DNA of 64,000 nt from an uncultured beta proteobacterium. Its GTDB lineage: Bacteria > Pseudomonadota > Gammaproteobacteria > Burkholderiales > SG8-41. The translations under genes and the position numbers were made by a program. Location of the stretch: NCBI GenBank assembly GCA_903885665.1, contig CAISJL010000126.1, positions 1 to 64,000 of the forward strand, given 5' to 3'. The notes under the pieces were generated by a model. It was not told the origin of the DNA, did no database searches, and saw nothing but the letters and a program-made list of their open reading frames with translations. This document shows positions 49,937 through 57,696 of the stretch, one piece after another. How positions within the stretch are numbered: position 1 is the stretch's first letter; the number at the start of each line of letters is the position of its first letter.

Positions 49937-49987
49937 TTTTTATCTCTTTTTATCTCATTCCTATCGAGTTTTTATCAAGTTTTTATC
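49937..49987 (+). repeat. Four copies of an 8-bp word before sthA
   Basis: TTTTTATC occurs four times within 51 bases (starts 49937, 49947, 49969, 49980), directly after a T-rich stretch with three TTTAATTTT-like words. It lies in the leader of sthA. It may only be slippage-generated sequence; no regulator site is known to me. Confidence 0.5.
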
Positions 49988-50020
49988 GCATTACTGCCTA
50001 ATCCATTACCGAGAGCGTTC

Positions 50021-51472
50021 ATGAGTAAATCTACTGCGCCCATACCTAGCCCTGCCACCGTCGCCAGCCACTATGACTACGATTTAATTGTGATCGGGTC
50101 TGGCCCATCCGGACAACGCGCCGCAATTCAAGCCGCCAAGCTTGGCAAACAGGTCGCCATCATCGAGCGTTGTCGCACCATTGGTGGCGTCTGTGTCAAC
50201 ACCGGTACCATTCCCTCTAAAACATTTCGTGAAGCCGTATTACATTTATCTGGGTTTCGCGAGCGCGGGATTTACGGCTCGGCTTATCGCGTTAAGCAAG
50301 ACATCACCATTGATGATTTGCTCTACCGCGTGCAGCAAGTGATCCGCTCCGAAGTCGACGTCATTCGCAATCACATGGCGCGTAATCGCGTCGATCTGAT
50401 TGAGGCGATCGCTAGTTTTATTGACCCCCATACCATTGATTTAGTCTCTGCCACCGGCCACGGGCGACGTCAAATATCGGGCGAAAAAATTATTATTGCT
50501 TGCGGTACTGAAGCGGCTAAAGACGGTCATATTCCGTTTGATGGCCAGCATATTTTCACTAGTGATGATGTGCTCGGCTTACAGCAAATTCCGCGCTCTA
50601 TCATTGTCGTGGGTGCAGGGGTCATTGGGGTCGAATACGCCACCATGTTCGCAGCCTTAGGTGTGCGCGTCACCATCGTCGACAAGCGTCCCGTGCTACT
50701 GCCATTTCTTGATCATGAAATCTCCGCAGCGCTCACCTATGTTGCGCAACAAAACAACGTGACCATGCGCTTAGGTGAAGAAGTCGCCGAAGTCAAACTC
50801 ATTGCTCACGCCAGCAAACCCTGTGAAGTGAGCTTGAAAAGTGGCAAGGTCTTACATGCCGATGCCGTGCTCTATTCGATAGGCCGCGTGGGCGCCACCG
50901 AACAACTCGCACTCGATCTCGCTCAAGTACATGCTGATGACCGCCGTCGAATTACTGTCAATGCGCACTTCCAAACCAATGTTGAACATATCTATGCCGT
51001 AGGGGATGTCATCGGCTTCCCGTCGCTGGCGTCTACCTCTTACGAACAAGGACGGGCAGCAGCGCGTCACGCCTTTGGTGTGCAAGAAGATCACGCGATT
51101 GGCATTGGCGTATTTCCCTATGGGATTTATACAGTACCTGAAATCTCCACTATTGGTAAAAATGAAGATGAGCTCACGGCCGCTGGTATCCCCTATGAAA
51201 TTGGCAAAGCCAATTATCGCGAAATTGCGCGCGGTCAGATTATTGGTGATCGAACCGGAGTTTTAAAATTAATTTTTAGCCCTGTCGATAAACGACTGCT
51301 AGCAGTACATATTTTGGGAGAAGGTGCTAGCGAGCTCATTCACATTGGCCAAGCAGTCATGGCTCACAATGGTACGATTGATTATTTTGCAGATGCGGTA
51401 TTTAACTACCCAACATTGGCTGAATGTTATAAGTCTGCGGCACTAGATGGTTTGAACCGACTGCAATATTAA
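50021..51472 (+). CDS. sthA: Soluble pyridine nucleotide transhydrogenase (SthA-like)
   Basis: SthA moves reducing equivalents between NADPH and NAD+ and is a flavoprotein of the disulfide-reductase superfamily. The 483 residues have the FAD motif DLIVIGSGPSGQRAAIQAAK, GGVCVNTGTIPSKTFREAVL with Cys58 but Thr63 at the second Cys position (so no redox disulfide, as in SthA), the NAD motif VVGAGVIGVEYATMFAALG and the ending YPTLAECYKSAALDGLNRL. I use the ATG at 50021, preceded by GAGAG. The longer frame from 49850 adds only T-rich leader sequence. Confidence 0.92.
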   Translation: MSKSTAPIPSPATVASHYDYDLIVIGSGPSGQRAAIQAAKLGKQVAIIERCRTIGGVCVNTGTIPSKTFREAVLHLSGFRERGIYGSAYRVKQDITIDDLLYRVQQVIRSEVDVIRNHMARNRVDLIEAIASFIDPHTIDLVSATGHGRRQISGEKIIIACGTEAAKDGHIPFDGQHIFTSDDVLGLQQIPRSIIVVGAGVIGVEYATMFAALGVRVTIVDKRPVLLPFLDHEISAALTYVAQQNNVTMRLGEEVAEVKLIAHASKPCEVSLKSGKVLHADAVLYSIGRVGATEQLALDLAQVHADDRRRITVNAHFQTNVEHIYAVGDVIGFPSLASTSYEQGRAAARHAFGVQEDHAIGIGVFPYGIYTVPEISTIGKNEDELTAAGIPYEIGKANYREIARGQIIGDRTGVLKLIFSPVDKRLLAVHILGEGASELIHIGQAVMAHNGTIDYFADAVFNYPTLAECYKSAALDGLNRLQY

Positions 51473-51534
51473 TCGGTATTCAAAAAATTTATCTCATCAT
51501 TACTAATTTACTAATTTACTAATCTAACTACGAT

Positions 51535-51566
51535 ACGTACTCAATAGCAGGCACTATTGAGTACGT
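51535..51566. terminator. 13-bp stem-loop between convergent genes
   Basis: ACGTACTCAATAG and CTATTGAGTACGT form a perfect 13-bp stem with a 6-base loop between sthA and the channel gene. No T-tract follows on either strand. The location suggests a bidirectional terminator. Confidence 0.55.
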
Positions 51567-51575
51567 GATCTCTAG

Positions 51576-53162
51576 CTATCCACGATTCATCTGTTCCCAA
51601 ATCGCTTTTTCTAACGCTGTTGCACGGCCTTCTTGAGCAAAAATCTGCGATACCGTGTCACGGTCACCGGCCGCAATAATTTGCCGCAAATGACCAATAG
51701 TGGCTCTAAACTCTTCAAACGCTACCTCAGGATGTTCAGCAATCGACTTGATCGGTAAGTGTCCAATTTCTGCGGCTCGCCGCTCATTCTTGGCTTTTTC
51801 AACTAAGGTATCAATTTCAGCTTGGGAAATATGCAATCTAGAGGCGACTTCTTGAATTTTGACCATTTCATCATCGTCAATGACCCCGTCTTCCATATAC
51901 ACATAGAGCTCTGCACGCATCGCTTCACGCTCTTTGTGCAGTTGGTCATTAAATGCTGAAGCCAAAATAGCCGCAGGCACCGCAAAAATACCAATCCCCA
52001 CCAAGGCCATGATACTCGTCATCAAGCGGCCTATTGGTGTTATTGGTGAAATATCACCATAACCTACAGACGCTAAGGTGACCACCGCCCAGTAAATCGA
52101 TTGTGGAATATTTTCAAACTTTTCGGGCTGTGCTTCATGTTCAAACAAATAGCCCAAGCTGGCCATCAAAATTACCATCAACAACATGATAAAGGTTGAG
52201 GCTGCAATCACTGGCCATTCACGCTGGAGTGCTTTGAGCAAGGTACCTGTGGCTTTACTCTGACGGGTCAATTTCAATAAGCGCATCAATCGGAATATCC
52301 GCAAGAAACGCAAGTCAAACAAGTGTTGCAACAATGCTTCTAGGTAGAACGGCACAACCGCTAAAAAGTCAATGACTGCCAAGGGGCTGCGGGCGTAGCG
52401 GAAGCGACCAAAAAACGCACCTGCATTACCCGGTCCTTCAACACATGAATATATCCGCGCAAAGTATTCAACCGTAAATACTGCCACCGCGACCGCATCG
52501 AGCACAATAAACTCAATATTTAAGTGATAGTGTACAGATTCAACCGATTCCATAATTACCGCTAGCACCGAGATCAACACCCACCAGACGACAAAGTTGT
52601 CAACCATTTCATGCAACTGACCGCTGGTGTCGGTTGTATGAAACAAGGCATAGACTTGTTGGCGGAAAGTGCGGCCTTTGTTCAGCTTACGAAACTCTTG
52701 AATCGCCGGCACTAATACACGCAACAACTTTAACAGTCTTAATAGCCGAAGAGCTCGCAATACCCGCAAGTCGAGGTTGACGCCAATAAACTGCAAATAA
52801 AACGGCAATATAGCTACCAAATCGATCAACGCAAACGGGCTAAATATATAACTCAAACGCGGTAGCTTGCGGCCCTTAAACTCTTCGTCTTCTGGCGCCG
52901 TATAAAACCGCAACACATATTCAATGGAAAACACAACCAAAGAAAATACATCAAAGAAATGAAACAAGGACTTATAAGGCTGGAATACAACATCAATATT
53001 CTCAACAATCAAGGCCACCAAATTGGCAACGATCAAGATCGAAATAAAATTTTCGGTCGATTTGGCGTAGTTATCATCTAAGTTGGTATTAAATAACCAA
53101 CGATATATAAAACGTCGCACCTTGTTAGCTTGGGGGGGGGTAGTAGATTGGGTTTCAGTCAC
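51576..53162 (-). CDS. Potassium channel with two voltage-sensor domains and one pore
   Basis: This 528-residue membrane protein has ten predicted helices. Voltage sensor 1: S1 about 38-58, S2 66-87, S3 108-126 and S4 130-150, with Arg/Lys every third residue (RVLRALRLLRLLKLLR). Voltage sensor 2: S1 188-207, S2 217-239, S3 258-275, S4 283-300 (RFLRIFRLMRLLKLTR). Only 38 residues separate the sensors, with no pore between them. S5 (315-340), the pore helix, the potassium filter TLASVGYGD (362-370) and S6 (375-400) follow. The cytoplasmic tail has DGVIDDDEMVKIQEVASRLHIS, resembling TerB-like acidic helices, then a helical end. Ordinary Kv channels have one sensor per pore. A one-helix protein is encoded 25 bases upstream. 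Confidence 0.88.
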   Translation of the reverse strand: MTETQSTTPPQANKVRRFIYRWLFNTNLDDNYAKSTENFISILIVANLVALIVENIDVVFQPYKSLFHFFDVFSLVVFSIEYVLRFYTAPEDEEFKGRKLPRLSYIFSPFALIDLVAILPFYLQFIGVNLDLRVLRALRLLRLLKLLRVLVPAIQEFRKLNKGRTFRQQVYALFHTTDTSGQLHEMVDNFVVWWVLISVLAVIMESVESVHYHLNIEFIVLDAVAVAVFTVEYFARIYSCVEGPGNAGAFFGRFRYARSPLAVIDFLAVVPFYLEALLQHLFDLRFLRIFRLMRLLKLTRQSKATGTLLKALQREWPVIAASTFIMLLMVILMASLGYLFEHEAQPEKFENIPQSIYWAVVTLASVGYGDISPITPIGRLMTSIMALVGIGIFAVPAAILASAFNDQLHKEREAMRAELYVYMEDGVIDDDEMVKIQEVASRLHISQAEIDTLVEKAKNERRAAEIGHLPIKSIAEHPEVAFEEFRATIGHLRQIIAAGDRDTVSQIFAQEGRATALEKAIWEQMNRG

Positions 53163-53187
53163 GATAATCCTCAGCTGTTCTTTAAGA

Positions 53188-53748
53188 TCAGAACTTCAAT
53201 TCAGCAATTTTGATCACACTAAATCCGCGGCCACACACAACGACGCGTAGATTTAACTCTTGATTGACGGCCTCATCCGTTTCCATAGCAGCAAACGTGA
53301 GCGCGCTTGGGTCTGTTGGCTTCGGTGTGCCTTTTTCCACAATAATTGCACCATGCGTATTCAACTGTTCGCGATCGCACTTCGGTGAAAAAATCAAACC
53401 CTCCTTCTCGGCCACATTCTTGATGTTGGCCAATGGCGCGCCAGGAGCGACTACTGCCATTAGACAGTCTTGCAACATTGCCTCGCTGTCTTTACGGCAG
53501 CTCTCCAGCGCCACTTCTTTACCTTCGGCGCGCGCCTTGCCAGTTTCTTCAAGCCACTTAACCAATTGCTCAGCGTTGCTTTTAGTGTGTTCGGTCTCTG
53601 AGCCCTCTTTAAACGTGGTATAGCCCAAATTCACCACTAAACCTAATACGATTAATAACAAAATAACAAAGACTGCATCATATTTGGTGAAATACGGTTG
53701 TGCTGCGGCAGCACTGTGTTGATCATCCGACTGATTTTGTGTAGACAC
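53188..53748 (-). CDS. Single-pass membrane protein, putative channel partner
   Basis: I do not recognise this family. The 186-residue protein has a short cytoplasmic N terminus, one hydrophobic helix at about residues 25-44 (AVFVILLLIVLGLVVNLGY) and a soluble domain of about 140 residues, probably periplasmic. That domain holds four cysteines (in ESCRKD, QDCLMA, PKCDRE and VVCGRG) that could form two disulfides. I place the start at the GTG at 53748 with GGAGG 5 bases upstream, rather than the TTG at 53760. It is the first gene of a two-gene operon with the channel (25-base gap), suggesting an auxiliary or sensing subunit. Confidence 0.75.
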   Translation of the reverse strand: MSTQNQSDDQHSAAAAQPYFTKYDAVFVILLLIVLGLVVNLGYTTFKEGSETEHTKSNAEQLVKWLEETGKARAEGKEVALESCRKDSEAMLQDCLMAVVAPGAPLANIKNVAEKEGLIFSPKCDREQLNTHGAIIVEKGTPKPTDPSALTFAAMETDEAVNQELNLRVVVCGRGFSVIKIAELKF

Positions 53749-54316
53749 TACAACCTCCAAAACGATTCATCTCGCACAAGAGCGCCTTGTGCACGCCTGC
53801 AGAGCAATACACTCTGCATCCATACTTTTGTCTTGCATAGCACGCGCTACTTCACCGCATCGTGCAGGTCATCAGTCAAAGCGATAGCATTCGTTAATTA
53901 GCAAAGACAGTAACAATAACAATCACTATTAAATGACTATGTGTTGAATGATGAATAGTTGAACAACATTTAATAAAGATAATAAATACTATGAATACAA
54001 TTAATACTTTACTGCGGTAATCACTGAATTAAGGTGATGTTAAAGTATTAAACCAATGATTTGTTTCATATTAATGATTAATTATCTTCGCGAAGTTCCA
54101 ATATTACTCGATTTTTTTTGAGTTTTCCGTTTTTTTTACAATTGAGCGGATATTTATTTTAAAAACAAAATAAAACAAGCCGTTAATTAACTGATCGCTT
54201 GTATTTAATGTTGATACTGAACGCTTCTCAAAAATATAACTCTCTGATTTTATTATTAAATATTTTTGCTGCACTCGCGCAAAGTAGTCACGCAGTGCGC
54301 TGCCTGCGTAAGCTCA
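53749..54316. other. AT-rich gene-free stretch upstream of channel operon
   Basis: About 570 bases, strikingly AT-rich compared with the surroundings, with no credible gene. It separates the end of the carboxylase operon from the start of the channel operon, both on the minus strand, so it should contain the channel promoter and the operon's transcript end. I cannot define either by eye. A partial lac-operator-like word (ATTGAGCGGATA) near 54141 is probably chance. Confidence 0.5.
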
Positions 54317-55525
54317 TCACCACGCCGCTTCTAATGTGGCCATGATTCGATCACGCTCCGCTAAAAACTCGCGTTGCGGATCGGCATTAAAGTTTCTCAG
54401 TGAATGTTCCAAAATCTGCGGCAAGCTATCGCGGGGAATGTTGACATCACGCAAGCGCGTGGGCATACCCATACCGGCAAACGCCTGCTCAATCGCTTGT
54501 GCTGCATTCAAGTGTGGCGTATCACCCTCCGCACAATCAAAAGCTGCAGCAATCAACCGCATTGCTTCTGGATCACGCCCACCAAATTGGCGAACCACGG
54601 TTGCAGTAAGTGCTGAGTTAGCCTCGCCTTGGCCCACATGCGCATGCAAATTAAATAACGCCGTGGCCAGTGCATAAGTCACCCGCGCAGGCCAATGCTT
54701 CTCAGTGAGAGTGCCGCCATCATCGGCGTCGCGATTTTGTAAAAACGCTGCGGCACATAAATGAATCCGCGCCTCAGCATCTTGCGGGTTGGCCACACGC
54801 GGAATAGCGCGTTGCGCTAAACGAAACGACTGCAAACGATCGCCCTCAGATAAAGGCCCCATACGGGGCGCGCCCAGATTCATTAAGGCACGCCAAAATA
54901 CTGATGCTGCAGTCGTGCGCGCCAACGAGACTGGCGCCGTCAACACCGCATCCGCATCCCAAAACAATGCGACCGGTCGCGTTTTAGGATCAAAAAACTC
55001 CATACGATGATTACGATTTGGGTCTTTCACGCCAGAACCAGCGCGATTTTGAGCCGTGGTAGCTGCAGTCAATACATTGACAATCGGTAACTTAGGCGCC
55101 ATCAGTCGCGGACTAATCGCCGGGCCTTTAGCAGGATATTGTGTAATTAATTGATCCACTGGTCTGGACTCCGCCATCAAAATGGCAACCACCCGCGTGC
55201 CTTGAATCACACTACCCGAACCCACGCCGATTAATAAATCTGCCTGCACAGCGCTTGCAGCTGCAGCTGCGGCTTGTACCGACGTCAGCGTGGTGTCTTT
55301 ATCAATTTCATCATACACACCGACACACTGCGCGCCGAGTATGCGTTGAATACGCGCGATCAAATCGGTTTTGCGCGACACACTTCGGCCACATACAATA
55401 AATGCACGACTTGTTTGTTGGCGTTTGAGCTCTGCTGGCAATTGCTCCAGAGCATCTTGACCGCTATATAAGCGTAATGGATAACTGATGGCCCGAAAAT
55501 CGGTGACGGCAGCGTTTACTGACAT
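54317..55525 (-). CDS. Iron-ADH-fold protein lacking the metal ligands
   Basis: This 402-residue protein follows the iron-containing alcohol dehydrogenase/dehydroquinate synthase layout: strand AFIVCGRSVSRKTDLI (41-56), LLIGVGSGSVIQGTRVVA (97-114), a 150-160 loop and an all-helical C-terminal domain. The functional residues are changed. The GGGSxxDxxK dinucleotide motif reads GSGSVIQGTR. The segment DALxHAiE with two metal ligands reads SVFWRALM (209-216). PHGxxNA, with another His ligand, reads GQGEANS (298-304), and the remaining His position is Tyr, Ala or Thr. It is thus probably not an iron-dependent dehydrogenase. It is the last gene of the acyl-CoA carboxylase operon and overlaps the CoA ligase alpha gene by 10 bases. 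Confidence 0.8.
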   Translation of the reverse strand: MSVNAAVTDFRAISYPLRLYSGQDALEQLPAELKRQQTSRAFIVCGRSVSRKTDLIARIQRILGAQCVGVYDEIDKDTTLTSVQAAAAAASAVQADLLIGVGSGSVIQGTRVVAILMAESRPVDQLITQYPAKGPAISPRLMAPKLPIVNVLTAATTAQNRAGSGVKDPNRNHRMEFFDPKTRPVALFWDADAVLTAPVSLARTTAASVFWRALMNLGAPRMGPLSEGDRLQSFRLAQRAIPRVANPQDAEARIHLCAAAFLQNRDADDGGTLTEKHWPARVTYALATALFNLHAHVGQGEANSALTATVVRQFGGRDPEAMRLIAAAFDCAEGDTPHLNAAQAIEQAFAGMGMPTRLRDVNIPRDSLPQILEHSLRNFNADPQREFLAERDRIMATLEAAW

Positions 55526-56961
55526 AAGCGACGATTCCTAAAGAGTTCCAAAGCAGACAATGCCGCCAGCGCACCGCCAGCGGGCGTCATTTCATCATAA
55601 ACCGGTAAACCCAAAGCCAGCGCTCGTTCGCGGAACGCCCGCTTGCGCGCTTCCAGGCTAGGCTCTCCATCGGCGCGTAGTACTAAAATAAAATGCGCTT
55701 GCCTCGGATAGCGTTGCTGTACACGCAGGGCTGCATCAACTAAATTATCCAAGACTTCAGGTTTGCTACGGCCACCAAAAGCCGACATATTTAAATGCAT
55801 CACCACTGCTTCGGGCTGTCCTTGATCATAGATCAGTTCGAGAATTTTCTCAGCCACCCGACCATCGTCTTGCTGAAACGTACCTACTGGACAATCGATC
55901 GGATTGGTTAAGCTAGTGCCAGGTGGCATGTGCAAATCATTTAATGCTGCAATCAATGGCGGTGCAAAGCGCGTCACCGCCAACCCAAGACGGGCATAGG
56001 CATCGGTAGCCAAGACGCTTGTACCACCACCATTACCAAACAACACGACTTCTCGGGTCGGTCGCTCGGGACGTGGCTCTACCGCTTGAAATAACAACAA
56101 GGTGTCGACAAACTGGTCTAGGCTTTCTACCAAAATGCTGCCCGTCTGACGTGCGAGTGCAACCCAAACACGATCATCCCCTGCCAGCGAGCCCGTATGT
56201 GATGCAGCGGCAATTAATCCCTGCTGTGTTCGGCCACCTTTTAGTATCACGACCGGTTTAGTGGCTTTCGCTTGGCGTAATAATTCAAATAAACGCCGAC
56301 CCTGTTGCCCGCTCTCGATGTATAAACCAATGACTCGAGTTTGTGGATCAGCCAAATAAAATTCCAACAAATCTGCAGGTGTCACATCCGCTGAGTTACC
56401 GAGCGTCACCAGCCCAGAAAATTTCACGCCGCGCGCCATGCCGCGACGAATCACATCGGTGCCGATGCCCCCGCTTTGCGACACAATCCCTACAGTGCCT
56501 ACATCACGCGGACTAATTTCGGTAAAGGTGAGTTGGCCACGCGGTGAATACGTACCTAAACAATTTGGCCCTAGCAGTCGCATCCCGCCCGCACGCGCCG
56601 CCTGTGCTAACTGGGCTTGCAATCCCTCGCCCGATTCGATTTCAGCAAACCCACTGGCGACTACTTGCGCAAACCGCAACCGGCCTTGTGCCGCGGCCAG
56701 AATCGGTGGAATCAATGGGGCAGAAATCCCGATATAGGCATAATCCACGGGCTGCGGTGTATCTGCCAAACTTGGATAAGCCGGTAAGCCATTAATTTCG
56801 CTTGCCGTGGGATGTATTGGATAGATTGCACCACGATAACCAAACTCTTGTATCCGTCGAATAAACACATTGGGTAGCGCGTGGTTTTTGGCGGATGCGC
56901 CATATACCGCAATTGTGCGCGGCGCAAACAATGGCATAAATTCATCAATAATCGTCATCAT
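55516..56961 (-). CDS. ADP-forming CoA ligase, alpha subunit
   Basis: This 481-residue alpha chain of an acetyl-CoA synthetase (ADP-forming)-like enzyme has the CoA-binding domain with FAPRTIAVYGASAKNHALP (residues 12-30), LLGPNCLGTYSPRG, QSGGIGTDV and the phosphohistidine His255 in AASHTGSLAG. A second succinyl-CoA-ligase-like part continues to the C terminus. It lacks ATP-grasp, which is encoded by the adjacent upstream gene with no gap. It contrasts with the fused enzyme at 32274. The likely role is to make an acyl-CoA for the carboxylase of the same operon, or to recover ATP from a CoA ester. Confidence 0.92.
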   Translation of the reverse strand: MMTIIDEFMPLFAPRTIAVYGASAKNHALPNVFIRRIQEFGYRGAIYPIHPTASEINGLPAYPSLADTPQPVDYAYIGISAPLIPPILAAAQGRLRFAQVVASGFAEIESGEGLQAQLAQAARAGGMRLLGPNCLGTYSPRGQLTFTEISPRDVGTVGIVSQSGGIGTDVIRRGMARGVKFSGLVTLGNSADVTPADLLEFYLADPQTRVIGLYIESGQQGRRLFELLRQAKATKPVVILKGGRTQQGLIAAASHTGSLAGDDRVWVALARQTGSILVESLDQFVDTLLLFQAVEPRPERPTREVVLFGNGGGTSVLATDAYARLGLAVTRFAPPLIAALNDLHMPPGTSLTNPIDCPVGTFQQDDGRVAEKILELIYDQGQPEAVVMHLNMSAFGGRSKPEVLDNLVDAALRVQQRYPRQAHFILVLRADGEPSLEARKRAFRERALALGLPVYDEMTPAGGALAALSALELFRNRRLCQ

Positions 56962-57696
56962 CTAGCCCAATATAAAACGCGCATCAACCGCGACTGCTGC
57001 ATCTGCAGTCACCATCAAAGGATTGATATCCATTTCCATCACCGCATCGGCTTGCTGCATCAGCAGTCCCTGCTCACCCCCAACTTGTAACAATACGGCG
57101 ATCAAGGCTTGGGCTGAAGCCGGTGGCTGACCGCGCACACCCGTCAGTAAGGCGGCCGCCTTTAATTCGCTAATCATATCCTCTGCATCGAGCTGGCTAA
57201 TCGGGCACAAGCGAAACGCCACGTCTTTCAATACTTCAATAAAAATACCACCCAGACCCACCATCACTAAAGGGCCAAATTGCGGGTCCCGCCAACCACC
57301 AACCACCCACTCCTGACCGGCGGGCGCCATCTCCTCGATTAAAAATCCATCAATCACATGCGCTTTGATTTCTGGTGATTGCAACATAGTGCTGATTGCT
57401 GCACTCACCTCAGCCACACTGCATAAGCCCAAGCGCACACCCCCGACATCACTCTTATGTAGAATGGTTGCCGACATCACCTTCAACACCCAAGGCCCTT
57501 GCATACTGGCGCATGCCGTTGCTACTGCTTCACTGAAGTCGGACGATTGTGCACTCACCACTCGCGTCTGCGGTACGCGTACTCCATAAATGGCTAGCAA
57601 GCTCTTGCCAGCAGCTTCATCTAATGCCGTGCGTTGTTGGGCGCGTGCTGCACGGATTAAGGCTTGGCCTCGGCTCTGTACGTCTAGCATAGTCAT
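56962..57696 (-). CDS. ADP-forming CoA ligase, beta (ATP-grasp) subunit
   Basis: This 244-residue ATP-grasp protein of the acetyl-CoA synthetase (ADP-forming) beta type has VLKVMSATILHKSDVGGVRLGL (ATP-grasp strand and glycine-rich turn), EEMAPAGQEWVVGGWRDPQFGPLVMVGLGGIFIEVLKDVAFRLCP, and the MEMDINPLMV metal-binding segment. Its stop is immediately followed by the alpha-subunit ATG, and its start overlaps the biotin carboxylase stop by 4 bases. The arrangement indicates coupled translation and a heteromeric enzyme. Confidence 0.92.
   Translation of the reverse strand: MTMLDVQSRGQALIRAARAQQRTALDEAAGKSLLAIYGVRVPQTRVVSAQSSDFSEAVATACASMQGPWVLKVMSATILHKSDVGGVRLGLCSVAEVSAAISTMLQSPEIKAHVIDGFLIEEMAPAGQEWVVGGWRDPQFGPLVMVGLGGIFIEVLKDVAFRLCPISQLDAEDMISELKAAALLTGVRGQPPASAQALIAVLLQVGGEQGLLMQQADAVMEMDINPLMVTADAAVAVDARFILG

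Noticed and set aside
49850..50020. A longer SthA with a Phe-rich N-terminal extension
   Set aside because: The extension is produced by T-rich iterated leader sequence. The ATG at 50021 has a ribosome-binding site and matches the family start.
54141..54152. A lac-operator-like word in the AT-rich gap
   Set aside because: Only a partial half-site match, with no second half and no LacI-type gene nearby.
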